From positions 125,397 to 162,487 of the forward strand of contig NZ_KE384711.1 of assembly GCF_000426925.1 (NCBI RefSeq): a DNA stretch of 37,091 nt, in the 5' to 3' direction. Position 1 is the first letter of the stretch; each line of letters opens with the position of its first letter. The notes below the pieces were generated by a model. That model was not told where the DNA came from. It ran no database searches and saw nothing but the letters and a program-made list of their open reading frames with translations. Shown one piece after another: positions 1 through 9,026 of the stretch. The position numbers were made by a program, and so were the translations under genes. This DNA is from Dolichospermum circinale AWQC310F. GTDB taxonomy: Bacteria; Cyanobacteriota; Cyanobacteriia; Cyanobacteriales; Nostocaceae.

Positions 1-165
1 CCCCCGGATACTAAGAATACCCTAGAGACTGCAACCGTAAATACTATTAATCCTGTACCTTCAGCGACACAGAACGATAATTCCTTTGTTGGTCGGACTG
101 AGTCTCATAAAAAACTAATCCAAAAATTACGCCAAATCAAGGAAGAAAGAAAAAATCCTCAATAA
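1..165 (+). CDS. C-terminal fragment of a hypothetical protein, cut by the window edge
   Basis: Frame 1 is open from the first base to a TAA at 163-165 and gives 54 residues. The tail is hydrophilic: a Ser/Thr/Asn/Pro-rich stretch, then a basic, helical-looking end (SHKKLIQKLRQIKEERKNPQ). This is typical of the disordered C-terminus of a larger cyanobacterial protein. I see no recognisable domain, and the start lies outside the window. The stop is followed by about 77 bp before the next plus-strand gene. The reading could be a chance open frame, but its length and its reach to the very edge favour a real truncated gene. Confidence 0.5.
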   Translation, partial: PPDTKNTLETATVNTINPVPSATQNDNSFVGRTESHKKLIQKLRQIKEERKNPQ

Positions 166-242
166 TCATTTGTCAGGGGGTAAGAGGGACGAAAATCTCA
201 GCAATTACCAGCCCCGACAGATATGATATAAGTTAATGAAAA

Positions 243-1805
243 ATGGACTGGATTACTCTACTGCGATCGCTACAGTCTGACTTTCTCAACAGATTAAAAT
301 CTGGTTGTCTACTTCATTGCGAAGTTGAAGGTCAACATAGTGAATTAACTATTATTTCCGGTGATAGATTAAAGACATTACGGGAATTTTGTTGGTTAAT
401 GACGGAAAAATATAAACGCACTTCCCCAGTCCGTGATGTTTTTATTAATAACCTTAAAGGTAAATTAGGAGAAGAAGTTGTTAAAGAAAGATTAGCCGAT
501 TTTATTACTGAAATAGATTATGAAAAACGCTTTGGTGGTGATGGGAAAAGCGATTTTACCCTCACCACTAACTCTTTAATTGGGGTTGAAGTCAAATCTC
601 GTCACGGTAGTATTGATAGAGTTAGATGGTCAGTGAGTGCGGAGGAAGTGGAAAAAAATGCAGTAATTGTCTGTATTTTGATTCAAGAAGAAGTTAATGA
701 AGCCCAAACAGCATATCACCTTTTATTAGCTGGATTTCTCCCCACGCAAATGATTAAATTGAAAACTGGAAAAATTTCCTTTGGGATTAATCAATTATTA
801 TATGGCGGTGGTTTATTTTCCTATTTAGAACAATTTCAAGTTTCCGCAAATTCTCATAAATCTAATTTATCTCAAACTCAGTTAATTAAATCTCCATCTG
901 CACCTGTTGATTTAACAAATTTTTATTTAAGTCTCGGTGATGAATATTTACAAAATGGAGATTATGCAGCCGCAATTAATAGTTATCATCAAGCTTTAAA
1001 AATTAATTATAATCATGCTGAAATTTATTACAAACTCGGTTTAGTTAATTGTCAATTAGGAGATTATCACACAGGAATTACTAATTATAGTCAGGCAATA
1101 AATATTAATATTAATCATGAGCAAGCTTATAGCAAAAGAGGTTTAGCACATTATCAAATAGGTAATTATCAAGTAGCTATAGAAGATTACAGCCAAGCAA
1201 TTAGAATTAATCCCCATATTGCAATTAATTATAAAAATCGTGGTGATGTTCGTTCTCATATTGGTGATACTCAAGGAGCAATTGAAGATTATAATCAAGC
1301 AATTAAGCTGAATCCTGATTATGCTACCACGCAAAAAGATAGACAAATTGCTCGTTATTTATTAGATGATAAAAATCAATTAAAGCAAGTGATTCCTATT
1401 GATTCTGATCATGGTATTAGTTATAAAAACCGGGGACATAATCGGGCTAAATTAGGAGATTATCAAGGAGCAATTGACGATTATACCCAAGCAATTCTTA
1501 ATGGTGATGATATGGATATTGACGCTTATTATTATCGAGGCAATGCTTACTTTGAGTTAGGAAAATATGCAGCAGCAATTAGCGATTATACTCAAGTAAT
1601 TAAAATGAATTATCACTATATTAATGCTTATTATAACCGAGGAAATGCCCGATTAGAAATAGGAGATAAACAGGGAGCAGTTGCAGATTTTCATAAAGCA
1701 GCAGATTTATATTGGCAAGAGGGAAAATTAGCAGAATATCAAGATACACAGGCTAGAATTATAAAATTAGAAATAGAAGCATCTTTAGATATTTTAAATT
1801 TTTAA
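243..1805 (+). CDS. PD-(D/E)XK nuclease-like domain fused to TPR repeats
   Basis: The 520-residue protein has two parts. Residues about 70-150 look like a restriction-endonuclease-fold domain: GKLGEE (E77 as possible helix acid), SDF (D104) and VEVKSR (E116-x-K118). This order, Glu - Asp - Glu-x-Lys, is the PD-(D/E)XK catalytic pattern. Residues about 225-500 are tandem tetratricopeptide repeats with the usual GDY..AI..Y.QAI..N signature, seven or eight units, so the C-terminal half should be a protein-binding solenoid. There is no signal peptide or membrane segment, so it is probably cytoplasmic. The ATG at 243 follows an AT-rich leader without a strong ribosome-binding site. A HIP1 octamer lies at 263-270. 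The nuclease call is inference from the motif. The TPR call is secure. Confidence 0.8.
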   Translation: MDWITLLRSLQSDFLNRLKSGCLLHCEVEGQHSELTIISGDRLKTLREFCWLMTEKYKRTSPVRDVFINNLKGKLGEEVVKERLADFITEIDYEKRFGGDGKSDFTLTTNSLIGVEVKSRHGSIDRVRWSVSAEEVEKNAVIVCILIQEEVNEAQTAYHLLLAGFLPTQMIKLKTGKISFGINQLLYGGGLFSYLEQFQVSANSHKSNLSQTQLIKSPSAPVDLTNFYLSLGDEYLQNGDYAAAINSYHQALKINYNHAEIYYKLGLVNCQLGDYHTGITNYSQAINININHEQAYSKRGLAHYQIGNYQVAIEDYSQAIRINPHIAINYKNRGDVRSHIGDTQGAIEDYNQAIKLNPDYATTQKDRQIARYLLDDKNQLKQVIPIDSDHGISYKNRGHNRAKLGDYQGAIDDYTQAILNGDDMDIDAYYYRGNAYFELGKYAAAISDYTQVIKMNYHYINAYYNRGNARLEIGDKQGAVADFHKAADLYWQEGKLAEYQDTQARIIKLEIEASLDILNF

Positions 1806-1891
1806 CTATAAGTATAGGTGTATTTCACTCCAACTAAATTCGCTGTAATGCTGTAATATTCAACTTTACAGAAACAAACCTTTCAAAAAAT

Positions 1892-1921
1892 AACCCCCTC
1901 TACTACCAGTATCAGGGGGTT
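1892..1921 (-). terminator. Rho-independent terminator between convergent genes
   Basis: An 8-bp perfect stem (AACCCCCT at 1892-1899, AGGGGGTT at 1914-1921) encloses a 14-nt loop. On the minus strand it is followed by a T-run (A-run at 1885-1890 on the plus strand), so it best serves the PRC-barrel gene reading leftwards. It can also act as a barrier for the TPR gene reading rightwards. Confidence 0.7.
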
Positions 1922-1929
1922 TACAAAAC

Positions 1930-2916
1930 TTAATATCCGCCTTCTTCTTCGTATTCTACCTGTCGTTCCTTGACCTTTTTCGGGATATTTACGGGCTTTG
2001 GTGCATCATCCCAAGCATCACCATCTAAATCATCATCGTAGTCATCATACTGGTCAGCGTAGGTCTTTTTAGTAGGTTTAGCCTCACTGGGTGCTTCTTG
2101 ATAACTGTCACGAACCGTCGTCTCACTCCAGTTATCTTCCTCTTCCTCTTCATACCGAATTGACTCATAGGAACGGGCTTTCATAACTTGACGCTGAGGT
2201 CTTTCTTCCTCTATGTAGTCTTCTGTCCATTCCTCTTCTTGGGCTACAGGTTCAGGAATACGCACCTTTGGCCGAGGTGCTTCCAGAGGAACACCGCTGG
2301 GTAATTGATTACTCGGTGCAACTGTCCGAGGCGGCGTATAACCAAATTCTTCTTCTGCGTCCCTTTCCCAAGGGGCTTTACCAATACCTAGCCGTTCTAA
2401 AACGCCTACAGTTAACTGGTTGACTCTTTCTTCAGCACCTTCAAACACAATCAAGCGACTCGGACCAGTGCTGACAACTTCATCTATGGAAAGTTCGTAG
2501 GTACTCAAAAACTGGTCAGGAATTTGGGGTAATCCTAAAGAAGCAATGACTATAGTGTATATTTTACCTGTTTCGCCATTAAATTTAAAGCCCCGTACCT
2601 TGCCTAAAACTTCACCTGTTTCTGTAATCACTTCCCAGTTCATGAGGTTACTGAGAATCTCTATTTCCACATCTTCGATGACATCCTCATTATCAACTAA
2701 GATGACATCACCGATTTGGTTAATGCTGTTGAGATACATATTGCGAGGGAGACTAGAAATAGAGATAAGGCTGTCTCGCAAACTAAGCGCTACAACCTCT
2801 CTTTGATCTACATCAACCCAGACTTGACTCACGATACCTAACCGCTTACCGTTGTCGCGGGTAATTACCTGAGTGTTTAATATATCCGAACGTCTAATTA
2901 CTTGCTCTGAGGTCAT
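1930..2916 (-). CDS. PRC-barrel domain protein with acidic C-terminal tail
   Basis: The 328-residue protein carries two PRC-barrel units. The first, residues about 8-55, contains SDILNTQVITRDNGKRLG and VWVDVDQREVVALSL. The second, about 88-140, contains NWEVITETGEVLGKVRG. PRC barrels are small beta domains found in photosynthetic reaction centre H subunits, in RimM and in many cyanobacterial proteins of unknown role. The last 130 residues are low-complexity, rich in Glu, Asp, Tyr and Pro, and probably disordered. No transmembrane segment is visible. The gene is monocistronic, with a terminator just downstream and a long upstream gap. The fold is clear, but the cellular function is unknown. 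It may be an adaptor at the thylakoid or for RNA/ribosome work. Confidence 0.85.
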   Translation of the reverse strand: MTSEQVIRRSDILNTQVITRDNGKRLGIVSQVWVDVDQREVVALSLRDSLISISSLPRNMYLNSINQIGDVILVDNEDVIEDVEIEILSNLMNWEVITETGEVLGKVRGFKFNGETGKIYTIVIASLGLPQIPDQFLSTYELSIDEVVSTGPSRLIVFEGAEERVNQLTVGVLERLGIGKAPWERDAEEEFGYTPPRTVAPSNQLPSGVPLEAPRPKVRIPEPVAQEEEWTEDYIEEERPQRQVMKARSYESIRYEEEEEDNWSETTVRDSYQEAPSEAKPTKKTYADQYDDYDDDLDGDAWDDAPKPVNIPKKVKERQVEYEEEGGY

Positions 2917-3426
2917 TATATACCTAGTCCTGATCTTTAATCCAGTTTATGTATATCACTATTTTTAACAGAAATTTGTCAGTTGTCACTTGTTAGTTGT
3001 CTACTCCCTGTTACTTGTTGCTGTGGTGATTCTATCATCAGACAGTGCCAACTTACAACTATCTCAAAACTAACTAAGTAGTTGGTTGTTAAAAATTATC
3101 GCTATAGCCAGGGAAAAATGAAGAAGTTTTAAGATATTTCACTTTTCTTCACATATTTTGATGATCTCATGTCCACCTACTTATCTCAAAACTATAAATT
3201 ATAACTATTTTGTCGGTCGTTCGATTATTTTAGCTGATCCTGACCCATTTGTCCTATCTCAAAATAGACAGTTGTTAATTAAAGTATAGCCAAAATAGAG
3301 ATTACCAAACCGATTTTACCCAACCCCAACCAGTAAGGCGTTTCCAAAGTCAGAGGTAAAGAAAAAAACAAAAGTAATCTTTTTTTGAGAAAATTAAAAA
3401 CAGATCACTAATTTTTCGGTTGTTTA

Positions 3427-3555
3427 ATGATTTTAAATAGTAAAAAAAATAGTTTAATCGAAAAACTAAAAGAAATTAAGGAGTTTTGGCAATCTCAAGG
3501 TAAAACAGATAAGCTCTGGGTAGTCCTAAGGATTATTAGTTTAGTGTCAGTTTAG
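3427..3555 (+). CDS. Possible 42-residue small protein or gene remnant
   Basis: An ATG-started frame ends at TAG 3553-3555. The N-terminal half is basic and charged and the C-terminal half is hydrophobic (LWVVLRIISLVSV). No good ribosome-binding site precedes the ATG. It resembles the start of a membrane protein that stops early, so it could be a decayed gene end, a small membrane peptide or chance. I do not recognise it. Confidence 0.2.
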   Translation: MILNSKKNSLIEKLKEIKEFWQSQGKTDKLWVVLRIISLVSV

Positions 3556-3690
3556 CCTTATTAACAATAAATTTTAGTTATAAGCATATCCCCTTTAGTA
3601 AAAACGAAGAAAAAAGCTGATTGAACTCTTGTCAAGAAAATTACCTCTCTCAGTCCCCCCTGGGATAACTAGGGCGTGAACTGGACTTTT

Positions 3691-3713
3691 CCTCCCCTTA
3701 GCAAGAGGGGAGG
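3691..3713. repeat. GC-rich hairpin of dispersed-repeat type
   Basis: CCTCCCCT (3691-3698) pairs perfectly with AGGGGAGG (3706-3713) across a 7-nt loop, 28 bp past the porin stop codon. It sits in a C/G-rich patch of the kind scattered through cyanobacterial intergenic DNA. It may end porin transcription, but no T-run follows on the minus strand. Confidence 0.45.
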
Positions 3714-3741
3714 GTGAGGGTGGGGTTAACCAAAGCTAATT

Positions 3742-5463
3742 TTAGAAAGTGAAAGTGGTCCGTAAAGTACCAACGTATTCAGCACTATTCTTGTCGTTAT
3801 GCTCAGGATTCAAGATGACTATTACACCTGGAGTAACAAGGATATTATCAGAAAGCTTCATTTTGTAAAGACCTTCTATATGATAAGAAGTGTTAAAATC
3901 TCTGGTAATATTACTAGTAGTAGCACCAGTACGAACAGTACCACCTGTTAATTTAGGTGATTGACCGACGATTAAACCCAAAGTATTACCTTCTTTGATG
4001 AAGTCTTTAATACCCAAGGTAGCAGCCCAGTACCAGATTTCTCCATTAGTGCTATTACCAGCTAAAGTGCTGGCGGCGGTATAACCAGCCCAACCACCCA
4101 GGGTGATATTCTTGGTGGGTTGCAATGTACCTTGTATACCGTAGTTACTTGCTTCAACTCTGGTAGCAGCACCACTAAGACCAAGAGTATTAGCTCTAGA
4201 ACTACCTGTGGTTCCAAGGAGGCTAGGAGTACCGGATTGATATGTGTGAGCGTAGGTCAAACCAATGTTGATAGCGGGGTTAGGCTTCAAAGCCAATTGA
4301 CCAAACATGGTGTTATTACCATCGAATAGTCCTTTTCCTGGGTTAGGATCAGCCGCACTGTCTCTACCTGTGGCAAAATAAGCTGCACTCAAGGTTAATT
4401 TACCATTAGGATTGACGTTAACAGTGATACCTGCACCGTCATTTGCTTGACGATAAATGGGGCTGAAACGTCCGTAGCGAGATAAAGCACCTGAACCACT
4501 GCTTCTAAAGTCAGGGTTGAAAACATTGACGTTTTCGTTTAACTCAGCACCAGTAGCATCAATCCTGACACGAATATTGTCTTTTAAATTGAAAGCGTAG
4601 TTGAGTTTATCAATGGCTACACTGTTATTAGTACCACCGTCATAACCCAAACGGGTCATGTTAGTACCAGTACCAAATGTGTCAGGGGTGGCGGCAGCAC
4701 CAGTAGTGGAGTTGAAAGGGGTAGCGGCAGCGTTTGTGTTGTTAGCTAAAATATTACCCGCATTTAAACGAGTTTGCAATTGATCTGTACCAGTGAAACT
4801 ACTGTTCAACGTCAACCGCACCCGGTCAGAAAAAGCTGCCTTGGAATTTACGTCTCGTGTTGATGCTGTTGGGGTACCAGTTGTTGTACCAGGAGCAGAA
4901 GATTGAAGTGCTGCCTTATCCCCAAAGGCTTGGGAGACGCTGAAAATAGCCTCTCCAGATAGTTTGGTGGTGGTGGAGAATTGATTAGCTTCTAGTTCGC
5001 CGGTACGAGCTTCTAAAGCGTCTACTTGACCGCGCAGAGTTGCCAATTCAGTAGAAAATTCTTCTTGTAACCGCTGTAAAGTGGCTAAATCCTGCTTTGT
5101 TACTAAATCAGCAGTAGCAGTAGCAATAAGTTCATTCACGCGGTCTAAGCAGGAATTTAAACCAGCAGCAAATTCATAACGACTTAAAGCACGATTACCA
5201 CGGAAAGTACCACTGGGATAACCAGCCGCACAACCATAACGTTCAACTAGGGATTGTAATGCTTGAAACGCCCAATCTGTGGGCTGTACGTCGGAAAATT
5301 GAGAAACAGATGTTACTTGACCCAGGTTGTTGGAATCTTGGGATAATTCAGCAACACTTGTCACTTTACCATTAACTTCACCAGCAAAGGCGCTGTTACC
5401 AGCCAATAAGGTCAAGGCCACAGCAGGGCTAACTTTGAGGATATTCCAGAAAGCTTTTTTCAT
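3742..5463 (-). CDS. Iron uptake porin: SLH domain plus OprB-type beta barrel
   Basis: The 573-residue protein starts with a signal peptide (MKKAFWNILKVSPAVALTLL, cleavage after AFA near residue 27). An SLH domain follows at about 55-115 (FSDVQPTDWAFQALQSLVER, then GYPSGTFRGNRALSRYEFAA). Next come a coiled-coil segment (about 120-160) and a long Ser/Thr/Gly/Asn-rich beta-barrel region ending in an aromatic residue (TFTF), as in outer-membrane porins. The SLH domain anchors such cyanobacterial porins to the cell wall. Related Synechocystis proteins are implicated in inorganic iron uptake. That family link gives the substrate, and nothing in this sequence proves it. The gene stands alone, with about 490 bp of upstream DNA. 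Confidence 0.9.
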   Translation of the reverse strand: MKKAFWNILKVSPAVALTLLAGNSAFAGEVNGKVTSVAELSQDSNNLGQVTSVSQFSDVQPTDWAFQALQSLVERYGCAAGYPSGTFRGNRALSRYEFAAGLNSCLDRVNELIATATADLVTKQDLATLQRLQEEFSTELATLRGQVDALEARTGELEANQFSTTTKLSGEAIFSVSQAFGDKAALQSSAPGTTTGTPTASTRDVNSKAAFSDRVRLTLNSSFTGTDQLQTRLNAGNILANNTNAAATPFNSTTGAAATPDTFGTGTNMTRLGYDGGTNNSVAIDKLNYAFNLKDNIRVRIDATGAELNENVNVFNPDFRSSGSGALSRYGRFSPIYRQANDGAGITVNVNPNGKLTLSAAYFATGRDSAADPNPGKGLFDGNNTMFGQLALKPNPAINIGLTYAHTYQSGTPSLLGTTGSSRANTLGLSGAATRVEASNYGIQGTLQPTKNITLGGWAGYTAASTLAGNSTNGEIWYWAATLGIKDFIKEGNTLGLIVGQSPKLTGGTVRTGATTSNITRDFNTSYHIEGLYKMKLSDNILVTPGVIVILNPEHNDKNSAEYVGTLRTTFTF

Positions 5464-5950
5464 AAATTTTAATTTCTCTCACACCTAAACGAACCGAGCT
5501 TATGGTAAAGTCCTTCTTCAGGAAGTTACACATAAGTTTTATGATTTGATTCTACATCATAAATAACACTTAACACAACCAAACATCAAAATTTTTATAC
5601 GAAGTTATAGTTTTTTTTATTTTTTGATCTTATGATTATGATTGGGTAAACACGAGGTTATGAATCGGATTTTCTTGTCAAATAGGAAGCAAGTGTCACA
5701 AAAAATTATCATAGCATCTGGTTGTAGTCAGGGCTTTAGCCCTGATCTTATTTCCCTAACTTCTCAAAGAGAGAAACTTTAGTTCTCACTACAATCTAGA
5801 ATATTATGCCTGCGTTGAGTCCTGTCAAAAATAGTCTAGGGTATTGCAGGGTAGTGAAGATGAAATCCGTAACCCAGAACTATCAAGCGTTTGGTGCGTT
5901 AATAATCGCTAACACAGCCTACGGGAATTAATTTCTGCCGGAAATCCAAT
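5464..5950. other. 487-bp intergenic region: porin promoter side and phoU 3-prime side
   Basis: AT-rich leader next to the porin start, with poly-T and TATGATTATGATT stretches, then a perfect inverted repeat at 5728-5745 (TCAGGGC - TTTA - GCCCTGA). The same GGGCTTTAG core recurs near 8987-8995, so it is probably a dispersed element. I see no gene, tRNA or clear promoter motif. Confidence 0.5.
5728..5745. repeat. Perfect inverted repeat around GGGCTTTAGCCC
   Basis: Seven-base arms with a 4-base loop. It has no T-run and lies mid-gap, about 220 bp from the phoU stop codon. It is most likely one copy of a dispersed intergenic palindrome. Confidence 0.5.
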
Positions 5951-6628
5951 TTAACAACGTTGACCTGTGACAATATATGTGACTCGTTGGGCAATGTTGG
6001 TAGCGTGGTCTGCCATGCGTTCTAAAGAACGAATGGCTAGGGTTAAGAGTAAAATTGGCTCAATTACCCCCGGAAAATCCTGAATGTGAGCAAAGGTTTG
6101 ATAAAGATGCTCATAAGCATTATCTACAGCATCATCTAACTGATTCATCCGTTGTCCACTGGTTTCGTCTAACTCCGCCAAAGCAACTAAACAAGTAGCT
6201 AACATTGCTTGGGCGTGTTGAGACATAATAGCAATCCTTGGTAAAGAACTATGGGGAGGATAGGGAAAGATTTTAATGGCAATATCTGCCAATTCCTTAG
6301 CATAATCCCCAATGCGTTCTAAATCGCGGACTAATTGCATAAAAGCACTTAAACACCGTAGATCCTGTTCCGTGGGTGATTGATGGGTGATAATGGTGGT
6401 GCAGTCTGATTCTATTTGCCGATAAAAGCGGTCAATTTTTTTATCTAGTCGGGGTATTTGTTCCGCTGCCATTAAATCGCGGTTAAATAGGGCTTGGTGA
6501 CAAAGCCGAAATGATTGTTCTACTAAAGCACCCATGCGTAATAAATCCCGTTCTAAACGCCTAATGGAACGTTTTATTTGGGGTGTTTCATGATTCGGTG
6601 TATAAAGTACAGTTTCCACGCTGGTCAT
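5951..6628 (-). CDS. phoU: PhoU-type phosphate signalling regulator
   Basis: PhoU proteins link the Pst phosphate transporter to the SphS/PhoR kinase and keep the kinase off when phosphate is plentiful. The sequence shows two similar three-helix halves with the conserved metal-binding patterns: RDLERIGDYAKELAD in the first half and RSLERMADHATNIAQ in the second. About 225 residues is the usual length. A TTG at 6664 would overlap the sphS stop by 4 bp and add 12 residues. I chose the ATG at 6628 because the extension is poorly PhoU-like. It is the last gene of the sphR-sphS-phoU operon. Confidence 0.9.
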   Translation of the reverse strand: MTSVETVLYTPNHETPQIKRSIRRLERDLLRMGALVEQSFRLCHQALFNRDLMAAEQIPRLDKKIDRFYRQIESDCTTIITHQSPTEQDLRCLSAFMQLVRDLERIGDYAKELADIAIKIFPYPPHSSLPRIAIMSQHAQAMLATCLVALAELDETSGQRMNQLDDAVDNAYEHLYQTFAHIQDFPGVIEPILLLTLAIRSLERMADHATNIAQRVTYIVTGQRC

Positions 6629-6660
6629 ATTAAAAAAACTATATATTTTCTTAACTATAG

Positions 6661-7971
6661 TCAAGACTCAGTTGAATTTGTGATCATTTGCGGAAATTGA
6701 ACTTGTATCCAGGCGCCACCAGTGTCTGGATGGTTCATGGCCTGAATTGAACCACCATGGGCAATAACTATTTGCTGGACAATGGCCAAACCTAAACCAC
6801 TACCAGCAATTCCCGTTGTAGAATTTACTTCATTGACTGGTGAACGATAACGGGCTTTATCCCCTCGATAAAACCGTTCAAATACGTGAGGTAAGTCACT
6901 AATAGCAAAACCAATACCGGCATCAATAATATTTATTTCCAGTATTTGTTTGTGGTTAACTGTAATTATTTTAGTCTCAATGTGAATAGTTGTCGCAGGG
7001 GGACTATATTTGATGCTATTATCTAATAGGTTAACAAATACTTGATAAAGTCGGGATTTATCTGCTTTAATGTAAATGTTTTCTAGTCCAGTAGCGGATA
7101 TACTTAGAGATTTGAGTTGAGCAATTGGTTCTAGGGTTTGCCATACTGAGGCGATAAGCGATCGCATTTCCACCATTTCTAAATTTAACTGCATGGTGGG
7201 GTTATTTTCTATTTGTGTCAGTTCTAACCAACTTTGTACTAAATTAATTAGTCGGTCAACTTCTTGCATTAGCCTATTAACCCAACGATCTAAGGGTGGT
7301 TCTAACCGGGTTAAGAGGGTTTCCACTACTAGACGAATTGCAGTTAGGGGTGTTCTGAGTTCGTGAGCTAAATCGGAAAAAGAGCGATCGCGTTCTTGCT
7401 TGATATCTAGCACCGGCTGGCAATTTTCCAAAAATACGCCTACTTTTCCTGTTGGTAAAGGTAAAGTAGAAGCCCGTAGGAACATAGACTTTAATTGTGT
7501 CATCACCTTAGCATCTTCACAAGGGGGATGAAAAACCCATTCTTGTACCTGTGGTTTTTGCCAATTACGAGTTTGTTCAATTAACTGATCTAATTCGTAG
7601 GATCTGACCAATTCTAATAATAACCGGACTTGTCCTGGTTGCCATCTTTGGAGATATAATATTTCCCGTGCTTGCTGGTTACACCACAGGAGTTGGTTTT
7701 CTTCGTCTACCTGTAAATATCCCAGGGGTGCAAAATCCAGCAATTCCTGATAGGTAGATAAGGACTGCTGTAGATCTTGTCGCTGTCTATTGACTATGGC
7801 AATTTCCTGACGTAAGCGAGGTCTGAGCAGCAGTTTGATATTCGTCATTTTCTGGGAATGAGAATTGAACGGTTGCAGTAATCGCTCTAGATACCAGTTC
7901 AGATGAACTAGTTGCCAAACCCAAAAACCAAGGCCGACAGCTAAACCCAGTAAAAATCCCAATAAAAACAT
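6661..7971 (-). CDS. sphS: Phosphate-sensing histidine kinase SphS (PhoR type)
   Basis: Membrane-associated sensor kinase for phosphate starvation. From the ATG at 7971 an N-terminal hydrophobic helix (MFLLGFLLGLAVGLGFWVW) is followed by a PAS-like region around LLDFAPLGYLQVDEENQLLW. The HisKA motif is SFSDLAHELRTPLTAIRL (phospho-acceptor His about 203). The HATPase domain has the N box VNLLDNSIKYSPP, G1 IIDAGIGF, F box HVFERFYRGD and G2 GSGLGLAIV. All boxes are intact, so it should be active. A GTG at 7998 could extend the protein by 9 residues. The gene sits 53 bp after sphR and directly before phoU, which supports the phosphate role. The small PAS domain without a large periplasmic loop fits PhoR/SphS. 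Confidence 0.9.
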   Translation of the reverse strand: MFLLGFLLGLAVGLGFWVWQLVHLNWYLERLLQPFNSHSQKMTNIKLLLRPRLRQEIAIVNRQRQDLQQSLSTYQELLDFAPLGYLQVDEENQLLWCNQQAREILYLQRWQPGQVRLLLELVRSYELDQLIEQTRNWQKPQVQEWVFHPPCEDAKVMTQLKSMFLRASTLPLPTGKVGVFLENCQPVLDIKQERDRSFSDLAHELRTPLTAIRLVVETLLTRLEPPLDRWVNRLMQEVDRLINLVQSWLELTQIENNPTMQLNLEMVEMRSLIASVWQTLEPIAQLKSLSISATGLENIYIKADKSRLYQVFVNLLDNSIKYSPPATTIHIETKIITVNHKQILEINIIDAGIGFAISDLPHVFERFYRGDKARYRSPVNEVNSTTGIAGSGLGLAIVQQIVIAHGGSIQAMNHPDTGGAWIQVQFPQMITNSTES

Positions 7972-8024
7972 AGAAGTTGTTAGTTGGTGTATTATCACTC
8001 AAAGCTAACAACTATCTTGACCAA

Positions 8025-8777
8025 TTACCCAAATCTGTAACCAAAACCTCTCACAGTAACAATACATTCTGGATGACTGGGATCTATTTCTAATTTTTCT
8101 CGTAACCAGCGGATATGAACATCAACAGTTTTACTATCTCCAATAAAATCAGGTCCCCATACCTGATCTAGTAATTGCTCCCGTGACCATACCCGTCGGC
8201 TATAATTCATAAAGAGTTCTAACAGCCGAAACTCTTTAGGAGACAAGTTTACCTCCTCTCCACGCACCATAACCCGACACTCTCGAGCATTTAAAGTTAT
8301 ATCTTTGTGCTTGAGAATGGGGGTTTGTGGTGTTACGCTTAAACGTTGGCGACGAAGTAACGCCCGACACCGCGCTACTAATTCCCGCATACTAAATGGT
8401 TTGGTGAGATAGTCGTCAGCACCGACTTCTAAACCTAGCACCCGGTCGGTTTCACTACCTTTAGCACTGAGGATTAAAATTGGTACTGAGTTCCCTTGAT
8501 GACGTAAAAAACGGCAAATATCGAGACCATTGATCTGGGGCAACATTAGATCTAATATCACTAAGTCTAAAGATAATTCCTCGGAATTATGTTCATAACT
8601 TTTGAGATATTCTACCGCTGCCCGGCCATCACTAGCTGTGATGATATCATATCCTTCCGCCTCTAAGGACACAACTATCATTTCTCGAATCAATTCTTCA
8701 TCTTCGACTATGAAGATACGGCTGGTTTTTCCAATGTCCGCTTTCGCAGAATATTTAGTTAATTCGCTGGTATACAT
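8025..8777 (-). CDS. sphR: Phosphate-regulon response regulator SphR (PhoB type)
   Basis: OmpR/PhoB-family transcription factor of 250 residues. The receiver domain (about 19-135) has the acidic pair VEDEE, the phospho-acceptor Asp76 in VILDLMLP and Lys126 in TKPFSMREL. The C-terminal winged-helix domain (about 150-248) has the usual NLSPKEFRLLELF, DQVWGPDF and VDVHIRWLREKLE motifs and ends in VRGFGYRFG. It is expected to be phosphorylated by the SphS encoded next to it and to bind Pho boxes upstream of phosphate genes. It is the first gene of its operon. A candidate -10 (TATACT on the minus strand, about 8809-8814) lies upstream. Confidence 0.92.
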   Translation of the reverse strand: MYTSELTKYSAKADIGKTSRIFIVEDEELIREMIVVSLEAEGYDIITASDGRAAVEYLKSYEHNSEELSLDLVILDLMLPQINGLDICRFLRHQGNSVPILILSAKGSETDRVLGLEVGADDYLTKPFSMRELVARCRALLRRQRLSVTPQTPILKHKDITLNARECRVMVRGEEVNLSPKEFRLLELFMNYSRRVWSREQLLDQVWGPDFIGDSKTVDVHIRWLREKLEIDPSHPECIVTVRGFGYRFG

Positions 8778-8888
8778 TAATTTTTTAAGTGTATAACAAA
8801 GTCTAGTATATGGGAAATCATGCCCAGAAGTGATTTTAATTTTTTCTATTTGGTTTATTTGTAAATTTTTGTAGCGGTAATTTTCCGT

Positions 8889-8927
8889 GAACAGGGAACA
8901 GGGAACAGGGAACAGGGAACAGGGAAC
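8889..8927. repeat. Heptanucleotide tandem repeat (GAACAGG), five units plus four bases
   Basis: Perfect tandem array of the 7-mer GAACAGG. Such short tandemly repeated repetitive (STRR) heptamers are a hallmark of filamentous heterocyst-forming cyanobacteria. Identical arrays lie at 9623-9650 and 37043-37091. Confidence 0.9.
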
Positions 8928-8974
8928 TTTACTTTTTGTTACTTATGTCGGTTTTTTTCCGTTCACCTACTTAT
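8928..8974. repeat. Left copy of a 47-bp direct repeat flanking the pentapeptide gene
   Basis: Matches 9669-9715 at 44 of 47 positions by eye. Both copies lie immediately or closely downstream of a GAACAGG array, so the array and this segment form a composite repeat of about 86-95 bp. Confidence 0.85.
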
Positions 8975-9026
8975 CATCCTTTTGTAGTGAGGGCTTTAGT
9001 TAATGTCCGGGCTTGAAGTATCTTAA

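Larger units (their letters stand above)
2917..3741. other. 825-bp intergenic region between the PRC-barrel and porin genes
   Basis: AT-rich spacer upstream of the PRC-barrel gene and downstream of the porin gene. It contains three loosely spaced copies of ATCTCAAAA (near 3061, 3184 and 3256), a TTGTCAGTTGTC-type short repeat near 2978-3000, a 42-codon open frame at 3427-3555 and a GC-rich hairpin repeat at 3691-3713. I find no convincing gene or RNA. Confidence 0.6.

Noticed and set aside
8889-8927. Short direct repeats as a possible CRISPR array
   Set aside because: The unit is a contiguous 7-mer without spacers. It is a tandem heptamer array, as are 9623-9650 and 37043-37091.
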